Positions 34,483 to 43,225 of a DNA stretch of 64,000 nucleotides are shown here, piece after piece. Positions within the stretch are counted from its first letter, which is position 1. Every line of letters begins with the position of its first letter. Under the pieces are notes generated by a model. That model saw only the letters and a program-made list of their open reading frames with translations. It did no database searches and was not told the origin of the DNA. The translations under genes were made by a program, and so were the position numbers. The DNA comes from Chryseobacterium jejuense. Lineage in GTDB: Bacteria; Bacteroidota; Bacteroidia; Flavobacteriales; Weeksellaceae. The stretch is taken from contig NZ_FNEG01000003.1 of assembly GCF_900100075.1 (NCBI RefSeq), positions 186,001 to 250,000 on the forward strand. Reading direction: 5' to 3'.

Positions 34483-36843
34483 TTACTTAAGTAGATATCT
34501 GAATTTTATATAGAAAGCACGTCCCTGCTTCTGAAGTTTGAAGTTATCATAAGCCAGTGCATCACTAAGATTGGTTACATCGAACGCCAAATTATATCTT
34601 CCGTTCTTCATAGAGTAGCTTATTCCTATGTTGTGAAGGGTTTGTCTTGGGATAATAGGAATGTTTCTTGGGTTTCCGTAAGTTTTCCAGTTCTTGTAAA
34701 ACCATTCAGTCATTTGTAATCCATAGTAAAGCTCTACACGGCTGTCTTTCTGAAACCAGTCGTCTTTACCGATGCTTACATTCACATTTCCAAATAACCA
34801 AGGTTGGTTAGGCACATCTTTTTTGTAAGTTGCTGAAATAACATCTTCGCTGTTGTTGGCAAATTTTGTATTGTCATAAGCTTTGTTGTAGCTTACATTC
34901 ATCAGCACATTCAGGAGTCTTTTATATTGATAATTTAGCTCTCCTTCCAGTCCGCGGGTAAGAATATTAGACAGGTTTTCATATTTGAAAGTACTGTTGT
35001 ATAAATTAGGAACGGTGAAAATAAAATCCTTTGTATCACGGATGTATCCTGCACCTTCTACACGGAAAGCATGCTCGCCCCAATGATGGCTGTAATATAA
35101 ACCTACATTTATATTATTACTGGTTTCAGGTTTCAGGTTCATATTACTGGTTATGGCAACACCATCTCCGAAGATTTCCTGTGGCTCTACCAAACGGTAA
35201 GAACGTTCAAAAGATCCTTTAATACCTAAATCTCTGGTGATTTTTACAGTGGTAGCAAAACCATAACCCCAATTACTGAAATTATCTTTTACCGGCTTAT
35301 CAGTTCTGGTTACCTGATCGAAAACCATCTTCTGAAGTCCTACCTTATAATATTTAGCAAAGAAAATATTGGTCCAGTGTTTATTGAAAAATTCCTGTTG
35401 ATAGGCCATAGACAAGATCTGCTTGGTCATCTTCGCCGGAACTACATCATCTTTCTCTTCCTCCAGTTTATTGAATGTAGTATTCTTAAGATAATCGAGT
35501 ACATAGTTAAAGATCAGCTTATGATGGTCAACAATTCTGTAAGTTGCCCCTATCTGTGAATAAAGACGGTCTTCATGCTGCATGATTATGCTTCTGCCTC
35601 CTTTTTCACTGGTAGCGGAGGGTTCAAAAGTTCCATCCCAGCTATATTTACGCATAAGAGTATCGGTTGCTTTCTGAACACTTCTAGAGAAACCTGCGTA
35701 CACATTCAAATCCAAATGGTCATTGAAGAGACTGGCCTTTTTATACTTCATAAAGTAATTATGAGCTTCTCCGGTTTGTTTTACTCCACCATACACCACA
35801 TCCTGATTAGAACCTGTCTGTATCTGTTTATCAAAAACTGATTGCGACGCTCCTATAAAGAAAGAATCTGCCCAGCTTTTGTTTTCAATCCCGAGTTCAG
35901 CCATTCCAAAAACAGATTGATAGCGGTCATTAAAACGTTTTAGATTTCTTGGCTCGTATTCATTTTTGGCAGGATTCCAGATTTTCATATCCTTCATCAG
36001 ATAGTTATTATCCGAATGGTTATAAAAACTGTTGATGCGTAGGATAATTCCCGTTTTATCATCCTTAAACTGTCCATTCAGATTAATTCTCTGCGTGTTA
36101 AAAGATCCTACACTGATCCCTGCATCCAGATAATTTTTGCTGCTTCCGGGAGTAATAATATTAACAGCTCCACCCATAGCATCGGTACTCAGATGAATAG
36201 GTACAACACCTTTATAAATCTCCACACGATCTGCCATATTTACTGGTAAGGTACTCAGATCTACACCTTTGCCGAGCATTTCCAAAGGAACACCATCTAT
36301 AAAGAATTTTACGGCTTTACCGGACATTCCGTTAATAGAGAAGTTATAGTCGGAACCTACACCTCCTTGCTGACGAACTTTAATCCCTGTGGTTCTGTTC
36401 AAAACCTGATTAAGATCTGCCGTGGTATTGGCTAGTTTTGCAACATCTATGGCATTAACGGTAAAAGCACCGTCCTGCAGTGCTTTCACTTTACCTTTAC
36501 CGTGTACAATAACTTCCTTTACCACCGATTGATCTTCTTCTAACTGAATACTTACCGGAGATCCTTCATTGCTAAAGTTCATTTTCTTTTTGAACTTTTT
36601 GTAGCCGTCCAAACTGAAAACTAATGTAGCTTCTCCTTTTTTGTAATGAATTCTGAAATTTCCGTTTTGATCGGTTTGTGTTTTAATTTTTGTGTTTTCA
36701 ACAAAAATGGTTACTCCGTTTAATCCCTGTTTTTTGTGATCCTCTACAACTCCCTGAACGGATAAACCGGTATCCTGTGCTGTAATGTGGGAAATTGAAA
36801 GAGTGAAAATGAGAAAAATAAAAATTCGCTGATATAATTTCAT
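34483..36843 (-). CDS. TonB-dependent receptor (XusA-like)
   Basis: 786-residue outer-membrane receptor. The signal peptide ends ITAQ, then a carboxypeptidase-regulatory-like domain (SVQGVVEDHKKQGLNGVTIF, residues about 27-110), a plug (LNQVLNRTTGIKVRQQGG, FFIDGVPLEMLGKG, MADRVEIYKGVVP, DAMGGAVNIIT) and a barrel ending in AFYIKFRYLLK. The closest role is ferric-siderophore uptake, from its coupling to DUF4374. Its promoter is on the minus strand at 36866-36873. Confidence 0.9.
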   Translation of the reverse strand: MKLYQRIFIFLIFTLSISHITAQDTGLSVQGVVEDHKKQGLNGVTIFVENTKIKTQTDQNGNFRIHYKKGEATLVFSLDGYKKFKKKMNFSNEGSPVSIQLEEDQSVVKEVIVHGKGKVKALQDGAFTVNAIDVAKLANTTADLNQVLNRTTGIKVRQQGGVGSDYNFSINGMSGKAVKFFIDGVPLEMLGKGVDLSTLPVNMADRVEIYKGVVPIHLSTDAMGGAVNIITPGSSKNYLDAGISVGSFNTQRINLNGQFKDDKTGIILRINSFYNHSDNNYLMKDMKIWNPAKNEYEPRNLKRFNDRYQSVFGMAELGIENKSWADSFFIGASQSVFDKQIQTGSNQDVVYGGVKQTGEAHNYFMKYKKASLFNDHLDLNVYAGFSRSVQKATDTLMRKYSWDGTFEPSATSEKGGRSIIMQHEDRLYSQIGATYRIVDHHKLIFNYVLDYLKNTTFNKLEEEKDDVVPAKMTKQILSMAYQQEFFNKHWTNIFFAKYYKVGLQKMVFDQVTRTDKPVKDNFSNWGYGFATTVKITRDLGIKGSFERSYRLVEPQEIFGDGVAITSNMNLKPETSNNINVGLYYSHHWGEHAFRVEGAGYIRDTKDFIFTVPNLYNSTFKYENLSNILTRGLEGELNYQYKRLLNVLMNVSYNKAYDNTKFANNSEDVISATYKKDVPNQPWLFGNVNVSIGKDDWFQKDSRVELYYGLQMTEWFYKNWKTYGNPRNIPIIPRQTLHNIGISYSMKNGRYNLAFDVTNLSDALAYDNFKLQKQGRAFYIKFRYLLK

Positions 36844-36865
36844 TATTTATAATTATTATAAATAG

Positions 36866-36873
36866 CAAAATTA
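36866..36873 (-). promoter_or_regulatory. -7 element of the TonB-receptor operon
   Basis: On the minus strand TAATTTTG, a full TAnnTTTG match, 22 bp before the ATG at 36843. Confidence 0.55.
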
Positions 36874-37132
36874 AAGTATCCCTATGAATCCTCAAAGGAA
36901 ACTACTTCTTTATTTTTAATTATTCTAATTATAATTAATTTTCATTTGCAGATTGAATTTAAATACAATTTGTAATTGCTTTAAAATCAAATATTAAAAA
37001 ATATAAAAGGCATTTTCTTTTCTTTTTTGTATGAAAAATATCATCTGTTATACAGGGTCCTATTCTAGGTATGTAGTCAGTTTTGATGGAGTTGTGGTGA
37101 AAACTTAATAATAAACCAATCTTTCTTTTAAC

Positions 37133-37473
37133 TTATTTGTTCTCACAGAGTTTCAATCCTTCAGTGATAAAATCACCATATGAAATTTTTAATCCAACTA
37201 AGTCAGGATCATCCAGCCATATTTCTTCGATCTTGCTTATAGAAGGATTATGATCTGAAATTCCCTTTGCAGAACCATTAAGGTGTAGACTTTTCCATTA
37301 CTGGCCTCACAGTAAATTTCTTTGTAGCCAGAACAATAAACTTCAATTTCATTTACAGAGAAGGGCCATTTTCCAGGATACTCTTCTTTTGTAAATTTTA
37401 AAGTAGGACGCTGAGTAGGACTCGAACAGGAAATGGTAATTAATAATAGTAAGAGATAATAGAATGTTTTCAT
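37133..37473 (-). pseudogene. DUF2511-like lipoprotein gene with a 1-nt frameshift
   Basis: The first frame (from ATG 37473) gives a lipoprotein signal (LLLITISC) and the family segment EYPGKWPFSVNEIEVYC, GKVYTL, then runs into a stop. Continuing in another frame at about 37278 restores NGSAKGISDHN, IEEIWLDDPDL and GDFITEGLKLCENK to a stop at 37133. DUF2511 proteins (E. coli YebY) read KVY.LNG at this point. One missing A in the coding-strand run (TTAATGG instead of TTAAATGG) explains everything, and the total length is one base short of a multiple of three. It is either a true frameshift or a homopolymer sequencing error. Confidence 0.85.
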
Positions 37474-37672
37474 AACAGTAAAATGTATCCAAATATAATA
37501 TAGAGTCTATTACGTTTATTATGGATTTCCGTAATGACTAGTGAAAAATTCAATTGAAAGCTGTAGTTTTTCTGCCAATTAATAAAGAATAGTTTTATTT
37601 TATTAAAAAAATAATATATTTGAATGAAAATTATAATGTTGATTTACAGGTGTTTAAATGGTGGATTTAGTT

Positions 37673-37741
37673 TATCACTAAAAAAATAGTTGTTTGATTC
37701 AAATTTATTTCTACATTTGTATAACTAATTTCTTAGTGATA
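37673..37741. promoter_or_regulatory. Inverted repeat flanking the BlaI-type promoter
   Basis: TATCACTAA (37673-37681) and its exact inverse TTAGTGATA (37733-37741) flank the promoter, with 60 bp between centres. A third partial copy, TATCACTTTA, starts at about 37760. This looks like additional regulator binding, possibly with looping. Confidence 0.55.
37690..37721 (+). promoter_or_regulatory. Promoter and BlaI-type operator
   Basis: TTG (37690-37692), a 19-bp spacer and TACATTTG (37712-37719) give a full Bacteroidota promoter. The -7 element lies inside TACATTTGTA (37712-37721), a perfect TACAnnTGTA BlaI/MecI operator, so the repressor would block its own operon. Confidence 0.75.
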
Positions 37742-37786
37742 TAGGAATTGCAATTTGTGTATCACTTTAATGATAAATGAAAGGAC

Positions 37787-38152
37787 ATGAAAAACCAGAC
37801 TTTAACAAAGGCAGAAGAACAGGTAATGCAGTATGTATGGAAATTGGAAAAAGGATTTCTTAAAGATATTCTTGATCTGTTTCCTGAACCAAAACCACAT
37901 ACCAACACCGTTTCCACTATTTTAAAAGTATTAAAGGATAAGGAATTCGTAGACTATAATGTACACGGAAGACAGCATGAGTATTTTCCGTTGGTCACCA
38001 AAGAGCAGTATTCAGGAAAGACCATGAAGAGCCTTGTGAAAAATTATTTCAAAGGATCCTATAAAAGTGCCGTTTCATTTCTGGTAGAAAAGAATGAAAT
38101 GACTGTAGAAGATCTTGAAATGTTACTGGACGAACTTAAAAACAAAGACTAA
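37787..38152 (+). CDS. BlaI/MecI/CopY-family repressor
   Basis: 121-residue winged-helix repressor. N-terminal LTKAEEQVMQYVWKLEKGF, recognition helix region HTNTVSTILKVLKDKEFV, wing VDYNVHGRQHEYFPLV, and a C-terminal dimerisation helix (AVSFLVEKNEMTVEDLEMLLDEL). In the family the protein is cleaved when the M56 partner senses a signal. It lies 5 bp before the M56 gene and downstream of a matching operator, so autoregulation is likely. The inducer need not be a beta-lactam. Confidence 0.93.
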   Translation: MKNQTLTKAEEQVMQYVWKLEKGFLKDILDLFPEPKPHTNTVSTILKVLKDKEFVDYNVHGRQHEYFPLVTKEQYSGKTMKSLVKNYFKGSYKSAVSFLVEKNEMTVEDLEMLLDELKNKD

Positions 38153-38157
38153 TAACC

Positions 38158-39879
38158 ATGGAAACTATACTTCTATACTTTGGAAAAGTAATTTTATGTT
38201 CAGGTGTAATGTTTCTGTATTATCAGTTGTCTTTAAAAGACAAGACATTCCATCATTATAACAGATTTTATCTTTTATTGGCAATTGTGATATCACTGTT
38301 GTTACCGCTTATTAAAGTGGATGATTTTACAATAGAAGTTAATAGTGATGTGTATTTGCTGCTTGATAAGATTCAAAATTTTAACACACAAAAAAACGTA
38401 AGCAATGGTAACCTTTATTTTAACATTATTTTTTCAGCTCTGGGACTGGTTTCTCTCTACTTTTTAGGGAAGCTTATCTACGGGATCTTTAAGATTCAGC
38501 AGTTTAAGGGACAGTTTCAGAAAGAAAGCTTTGACGGGATTAATTTTTACCGTACAGACCTTACCGAAGCTCCGTTTTCATATTTTAAAAACCTTTTCTG
38601 GAAGAATACCATTATCCTGGATTCTGATGTAGGGAAGCAGATTTTAAAACATGAAATGGTTCACATTGAACAGAAACACTCATTTGATAAGATCCTTATT
38701 GAAGTGGTTACAGCTGTTTTCTGGTTCAATCCGTTCTTTCATATCATTAAAAGAGAAATTAGTTTAATCCATGAATATCTGGCTGATAAAAAAGCCGTAA
38801 AGAATTCGGACACCAAAGCATTTGCGCAGATGCTTTTAGCAAGCCACTTTTCCGGAACCCAGTTGCCTGCTTCCAGTCCGTTTCTAAGTTCAAACCTTAA
38901 AAAAAGACTTAAAATGTTACAAAAACCAAAAACCAAATTCGGGTATGCGCGTAGAATCCTTGCGTTGCCGGTTTTATTCACTGTAGCTTTTGCTTATCTG
39001 GTAAACGCTAAGAACAGAGAAATTGAAGAAACTAACCTTTCTGTTAAAAAAGCACTTACAGAAATTAAAAATGATACTGTAAAAGAAAAAACAGAGCATA
39101 AAGAGAAAACAGGATTGCCTGACCCTGAAGATTCCAACAAGCAATTGGCTGAGCTTCAGAAAAAAATGGAAGGAAAACAGAAAGAGTTAAGTAAACTTGA
39201 TCCTGACAGCAATGCTTTTGAAAAGAAAATGGAGGAAATAGATGAACTGGTTTCTGCCATGACTGAAATTACAGATGAATCCAGCAGACAGGTAGAAGCG
39301 TATTTTAATTCTCCTGAATGGAAAAAACAAATGGAGGAGCTTGAAAATATGGAGCCTCTTGATAAAAAAGAACTTCGAAAAATAGAGAGAGAAGCTGCAA
39401 AAGCGGCTAAGGAAGCTCAAAAAATAGGTAAGAAAGCCGCAAAATTGGGTGTGGATGCTGCAGAAATCGGAAGAAAAGCAGCTGAACAAGCCAGAATAGA
39501 AGTTGAAAAATCTAAAATTGATGTGGAAGCTGCAAAAAAAGCAGCTGAGCAGGCTAAGGTAATTGCAGAACAGGCAAGACAGGAAGCCGAGATTGCCACA
39601 AAGAACATGAGCTTCACAACAGTAAAAGGTTATCCCAAAGTAATGGTGCTGCAGGCAGATTTCATTAAAAGAGACGGAAATGGAAACATCACTATGAATG
39701 GGGTGAAGAAGTATAATATGAGAGGTATGGATAATATAAAATACTTCATTGATGGAGTTGAAATTTCCAAAGAAGAAGCTCATTCTCTAAAGCCTGAAAA
39801 TATTGCAAGCATTAATATCATTAAGGAAAATGCAATACGGGGGACGCAGAATGAAATAAGAATTCAGACAAAAAAATAA
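38158..39879 (+). CDS. M56-family sensor protease with long C-terminal extension
   Basis: 573-residue BlaR1-like membrane metalloprotease. N-terminal TM segments, zinc motif HEMVHIEQKH (HExxH) and a further TM region near residue 270. After it comes a charged, helical stretch (about 320-500) rich in Ala/Lys/Glu heptads, likely a periplasmic coiled coil. The C-terminus (about 495-573: VLQADFIKRDGNGNI, IKYFIDGVEISKEEA, ENIASINIIKENA) resembles a TonB-receptor plug, as often seen in Bacteroidota M56 proteins, and no penicillin-binding sensor domain is present. Partner of the BlaI-type repressor. Confidence 0.9.
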   Translation: METILLYFGKVILCSGVMFLYYQLSLKDKTFHHYNRFYLLLAIVISLLLPLIKVDDFTIEVNSDVYLLLDKIQNFNTQKNVSNGNLYFNIIFSALGLVSLYFLGKLIYGIFKIQQFKGQFQKESFDGINFYRTDLTEAPFSYFKNLFWKNTIILDSDVGKQILKHEMVHIEQKHSFDKILIEVVTAVFWFNPFFHIIKREISLIHEYLADKKAVKNSDTKAFAQMLLASHFSGTQLPASSPFLSSNLKKRLKMLQKPKTKFGYARRILALPVLFTVAFAYLVNAKNREIEETNLSVKKALTEIKNDTVKEKTEHKEKTGLPDPEDSNKQLAELQKKMEGKQKELSKLDPDSNAFEKKMEEIDELVSAMTEITDESSRQVEAYFNSPEWKKQMEELENMEPLDKKELRKIEREAAKAAKEAQKIGKKAAKLGVDAAEIGRKAAEQARIEVEKSKIDVEAAKKAAEQAKVIAEQARQEAEIATKNMSFTTVKGYPKVMVLQADFIKRDGNGNITMNGVKKYNMRGMDNIKYFIDGVEISKEEAHSLKPENIASINIIKENAIRGTQNEIRIQTKK

Positions 39880-39888
39880 AGTTCAACC

Positions 39889-39925
39889 AGGCTTTGCCAA
39901 TATCGTATTGACAAAGCCTTTTTTA
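39889..39925 (+). terminator. Terminator after the M56 gene
   Basis: Stem AGGCTTTG / CAAAGCCT (39889-39896 / 39912-39919) then TTTTTT. It lies just before the GLPGLI start, so readthrough or a separate promoter must serve the next gene. Confidence 0.7.
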
Positions 39926-39934
39926 TCATCCATT

Positions 39935-40840
39935 ATGAAAAATAAGATTCTATTTTTTATGTTCCTGGGAATACTGGCTAATGCACAGATGAACAGGTTC
40001 TATTATGAATACAAATTTATTCCGGACTCCAACAATAAAGAGGATGTAAAGAAGGAAATAATGTTTCTGGATATTGATAAAAACGGATCAAACTATTACA
40101 GCCATGATAAATTTGTAGCAGATTCCACAATGAGAGCAGATCTTGAAAAACAGATCAATAATGGTGGCGGAAGTTTAAAAATGAACAAAACCGAAAGGCC
40201 AGGTGATGTTTCCTATAAAGTAACCAAGCAGTATCCTGATTTTAAAACTTATCTTTTCAGAAGCATCTCCATGGATAAATATAAAATCAAAGATGATAAA
40301 AAACCGGAATGGAAAATCTTATCTGATAAACAAAAAATTGGAGAATATAATGCTCAAAAAGCAACCACAAGCTTTGGCGGAAGAGAATGGACAGCATGGT
40401 TTACAACAGATATTCCCTTTCAGGATGGGCCGTATGTATTTTATGGACTTCCGGGACTTATTGTGAAAATAGAAGATGCTACAGGATCCCACAGTATGCA
40501 GTTGGTAGGAAATAAAACTGTACAAAATCAGAATGCTGAAAAAGAAGTTCAACTTCCTGAAAAAGTAAAGATATTAGGATTAGGAGGAAAGGAAATTGAA
40601 GTAACTAAAGATCAGTTTAAGAAAGCCTGGAAAGCCTATGTAAATGATCCTACAAAAGGTATGAGGGAGATGATGATGAGAAATGGTGGTGAATTGGGAA
40701 CCCAGGTTGCTTTTAAAGTAAAAACAGCGGATGGAAAGGAGTTTTCAGATCCGAGCCAGATTTTCAAAGAAATGGAAAAAAGAACGAAAGATAAACTTCA
40801 AAAAGATAACAATCCGATAGAACCGGATCTGGTGAACTAA
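39935..40840 (+). CDS. GLPGLI-family secreted protein
   Basis: 301-residue protein with a signal peptide (MKNKILFFMFLGILANAQ). It has the diagnostic GLPGLI motif in GPYVFYGLPGLIVKIED and the family's preceding TAWFTTDIPF. Function unknown. The ATG at 39935 was used because an in-frame upstream start (39908) lies inside the terminator. Its position after BlaI-M56 is common for GLPGLI genes in flavobacteria. Confidence 0.93.
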   Translation: MKNKILFFMFLGILANAQMNRFYYEYKFIPDSNNKEDVKKEIMFLDIDKNGSNYYSHDKFVADSTMRADLEKQINNGGGSLKMNKTERPGDVSYKVTKQYPDFKTYLFRSISMDKYKIKDDKKPEWKILSDKQKIGEYNAQKATTSFGGREWTAWFTTDIPFQDGPYVFYGLPGLIVKIEDATGSHSMQLVGNKTVQNQNAEKEVQLPEKVKILGLGGKEIEVTKDQFKKAWKAYVNDPTKGMREMMMRNGGELGTQVAFKVKTADGKEFSDPSQIFKEMEKRTKDKLQKDNNPIEPDLVN

Positions 40841-40856
40841 AATTATTATTTTCTAC

Positions 40857-40893
40857 TGAACAGGATAACTCAAAAGGTTGTTCTGTTTTTTTT
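40857..40893 (+). terminator. Weak terminator after the GLPGLI gene
   Basis: Imperfect stem GAACAG / TTCTGTT followed by a run of T. Confidence 0.5.
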
Positions 40894-40896
40894 GTT

Positions 40897-40927
40897 AGGT
40901 AATAGGTAATAGGTAATAGGTAATAGG
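40897..40927. repeat. Heptanucleotide tandem repeat AGGTAAT x 4.4
   Basis: Four exact AGGTAAT units plus AGG, intergenic. A simple slippage-prone repeat. Confidence 0.9.
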
Positions 40928-41009
40928 TTGGAGAGATTGTGGCTTTATTCCGGGGAAATATTTCTATTTTTAACAATCTTAAACGTCAAACTTTAAACGA
41001 GAAATCTTT

Positions 41010-41576
41010 ATGACAGAAAAAGAAAAATGTAAAACAGGAATTTTATATGACGCGAATTATGATCCGGAACTTATTCAGGAGCGAATAGCCTGTAAAGATC
41101 TGTGCTTAGAATATAATGGATTGAAGAATTCTGATACAGAAGGAAGAAGTCAGGTGCTTAAAAGAATTTTAGGAAGTACAAAAGAAAACCTGTGTATTGA
41201 ACCTTCTTTCTGGTGTGACTATGGCTATAATATTGAAGTAGGTGAGAACTTTTATTCCAATCATAATCTTGTGATTTTAGATTGTGCTAAGGTAGTATTC
41301 GGGGATAATGTTTTTATCGGGCCTAATTGTAGTTTTTATACAGCAGGACATCCACTTGATGTAAAACAGAGAAATGCCGGGTTGGAATATGCCCGTCCCA
41401 TTACGGTAGGAGATAATGTATGGTTTGGCGGCAATGTAGTGGTTTTACCTGGCGTTACTATTGGAAATAATGCAGTAATAGGAGCAGGAAGTGTGGTTAC
41501 CAAAGATATTCCGGAGAACGTTGTAGCGGTAGGAAACCCCTGTAAAGTTGTGAGAAATATTGAAGAGAATGAATAA
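41010..41576 (+). CDS. Maltose/galactoside-type O-acetyltransferase
   Basis: 188-residue hexapeptide-repeat acetyltransferase of the Maa/LacA type, transferring acetyl from acetyl-CoA to sugar hydroxyls. An N-terminal Mac-like helical segment (ILYDANYDPELIQERIACKD) is followed by left-handed beta-helix coils (VEVGENFYSNHN, NVFIGPNCSFYTAGHPLD with the catalytic His, VWFGGNVVVLPGVTIGNNAVIGAGSVV, ENVVAVGNPCKVV). The acceptor sugar is unknown. Confidence 0.92.
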   Translation: MTEKEKCKTGILYDANYDPELIQERIACKDLCLEYNGLKNSDTEGRSQVLKRILGSTKENLCIEPSFWCDYGYNIEVGENFYSNHNLVILDCAKVVFGDNVFIGPNCSFYTAGHPLDVKQRNAGLEYARPITVGDNVWFGGNVVVLPGVTIGNNAVIGAGSVVTKDIPENVVAVGNPCKVVRNIEENE

Positions 41577-41580
41577 AACA

Positions 41581-41612
41581 AAATCCCGGAACGAAGTTCC
41601 GGGATTTTTATA
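41581..41612. terminator. Bidirectional terminator
   Basis: Perfect stem AAATCCCGGAAC / GTTCCGGGATTT (41581-41592 / 41596-41607) followed by TTTTA, between convergent genes. Confidence 0.88.
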
Positions 41613-41632
41613 TCTGATATAACAGTCCGTAA

Positions 41633-42286
41633 TTAAGATAACTTTTGAGAATCAGCAATAAACTGAGCCAATCCGCTGTCTGTTAATGGGTGCTTTAATA
41701 AGCTCAAGATTGGAGGAAGTGGAGATGTAATCACATCAGCTCCAATTTTAGCACAGTCGATGATGTGCATTGAGTGACGGATAGAAGCTGCTAAGATTTC
41801 AGTTTCGAACATATAGTTATCGAAAATTAATCTGATCTCTTGGATAAGGTTTAATCCGTCTGTAGAAATATCATCTAATCTTCCAAGGAACGGAGAAACA
41901 TAAGTAGCTCCTGCTTTAGCTGCTAAAAGAGCTTGTCCTGCAGAGAAGATCAATGTACAGTTAGTTCTGATTCCTTTATCAGAAAAATATTTTAATGCTT
42001 TGATACCATCCTTAATCATTGGGATTTTAACCACAATATTTGGGTGGATTGCAGCCAATTCGTCTCCTTCCTTAATCATTTCTTCATAAGTTGTAGAAAG
42101 TACTTCAGCAGAAATATCTCCGTCTACAAGCTCGCAGATCGTTTTATAATGGTTGTTGATTGCTTCAGTTCCCTGAATACCTTCTTTAGCCATTAATGAA
42201 GGGTTGGTAGTTACACCATCTAAGATTCCAAGATCTTTAGCTTCCTTGATTTGCTCTAAATTAGCTGTGTCAATAAAAAATTTCAT
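41633..42286 (-). CDS. fsa: Fructose-6-phosphate aldolase / TalC-type transaldolase
   Basis: 217-residue class I aldolase of the short transaldolase (MipB/TalC/FSA) family: [35 protein letters not shown] with the Schiff-base lysine, [32 protein letters not shown], and the C-terminal [18 protein letters not shown]. The short length rules out the long TalB type. Whether it works as aldolase or transaldolase cannot be told from sequence alone. Confidence 0.9.
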   Translation of the reverse strand: MKFFIDTANLEQIKEAKDLGILDGVTTNPSLMAKEGIQGTEAINNHYKTICELVDGDISAEVLSTTYEEMIKEGDELAAIHPNIVVKIPMIKDGIKALKYFSDKGIRTNCTLIFSAGQALLAAKAGATYVSPFLGRLDDISTDGLNLIQEIRLIFDNYMFETEILAASIRHSMHIIDCAKIGADVITSPLPPILSLLKHPLTDSGLAQFIADSQKLS

Positions 42287-42309
42287 TTTGTTAAATAGAT
42301 TTATTACTG

Positions 42310-42317
42310 CAAAGATA
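42310..42317 (-). promoter_or_regulatory. -7 element of the fsa gene
   Basis: On the minus strand TATCTTTG, a full TAnnTTTG match, 23 bp before the ATG at 42286. Confidence 0.55.
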
Positions 42318-42520
42318 AGTCATTTAATTGAGTTCTGAGATATGATTTTTTCAGGAACGGAGTTCGGGAGGGAGAGCGTTAGTGTTTTAGAGTAATAGAG
42401 ATGTTAAGGTTATAAAGAGTAAAAGTGAATAGGTAAATTGGAGAGAGAAAGGATAAAATCTAATGATAAAAAAACACTGAAAAACAACTCTGGAGAAAAT
42501 AGCTAATTATGCCTCACATT

Positions 42521-42580
42521 CCCCTTCTCTGAAGGGGTGGCTTTTTACAAAGCAAAAAGACGGGGTAGTTTATCATGAGT
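42521..42580. repeat. Palindromic intergenic element
   Basis: Hairpin CCCCTTC/GAAGGGG (42521-42537) followed by TGGCTTTTTACAAAG and AAAAAGACGGGGTAG. The layout (GGGGTGG ... GGGGTAG around a small hairpin) resembles intergenic repeats frequent in flavobacteria. It sits in the 374-bp gap before the YdeI-like gene, which otherwise shows nothing. Confidence 0.5.
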
Positions 42581-42660
42581 AGTAAGCAATAGTTGTGGTC
42601 ACCAAAAGAATTGGAGGTAATATAAAATCTATTAGTTAATTTTGTTTTAATTCAATCGTC

Positions 42661-43149
42661 ATGAAAAACACCACCTTTACAGCCACTTTAGAAATCATAG
42701 GAATCAATCCTTTCGTTTTTATTCCAGAAGAAATTCTGGAAGATATTTTTGAAGCCTCAGGAAAAAATAAAAGTCCGATTCCGGTGAAAGGAACGGTTAA
42801 TGGAAAAGAATTTCAGCAAAACCTGATGAAATATCTGGGCGAGTGGAGGCTATATGTGAATTTAATAATGCTGAAAAATTCTCCAAAAAGGATTGGAGAA
42901 ACCATTGAAGTGAGGTTGGAATATGATAACTCAGACAGAAGTATTTCCATTCATCCTCAATTGGAACAAGCCATACAAGATAGTACATTGGCTACGAGTA
43001 ACTTTGAAAAACTGATTCCTTCCAGACGACATGAATTAATCCGTTATATCAACAATCTGAAAACAGAAGCCAGCATCCGGCGTAATATTGAAAAAATTAT
43101 CCGGCATTTGCATGGAGAAACAGATTTCTTTGGGAAGACAATTGAGTAG
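42661..43149 (+). CDS. YdeI/OmpD-associated protein with DUF1905
   Basis: 162-residue cytosolic protein. The N-terminal half matches DUF1905 (FTATLEIIG, PFVFIPEEI, PVKGTVNG, WRLYVNLIML, GETIEVRLEYD). The C-terminal half is the YdeI/OmpD-associated helical part (FEKLIPSRRHELIRYINNLKTEA). Function unknown in this family. It stands alone, with a terminator shared with the convergent TPR gene. Confidence 0.88.
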   Translation: MKNTTFTATLEIIGINPFVFIPEEILEDIFEASGKNKSPIPVKGTVNGKEFQQNLMKYLGEWRLYVNLIMLKNSPKRIGETIEVRLEYDNSDRSISIHPQLEQAIQDSTLATSNFEKLIPSRRHELIRYINNLKTEASIRRNIEKIIRHLHGETDFFGKTIE

Positions 43150-43185
43150 AATCAAGATTTTGTGAAGAGATCAGGTTAAATAAAA

Positions 43186-43222
43186 AACAAACTCCGGAAA
43201 TGTCTTCCGGAGTTTGTTTCTT
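43186..43222. terminator. Bidirectional terminator
   Basis: 14-bp stem AACAAACTCCGGAA / TTCCGGAGTTTGTT (43186-43199 / 43205-43218) between convergent genes. Confidence 0.9.
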
Positions 43223-43225
43223 TAG

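Noticed and set aside
37653-37786. BlaI-type unit as a beta-lactam resistance locus
   Set aside because: No beta-lactamase or penicillin-binding sensor is present; the following gene is GLPGLI.
39187-39783. 198-codon minus-strand frame inside the M56 gene
   Set aside because: Antisense of the Ala/Lys-rich coiled coil; a shadow frame.
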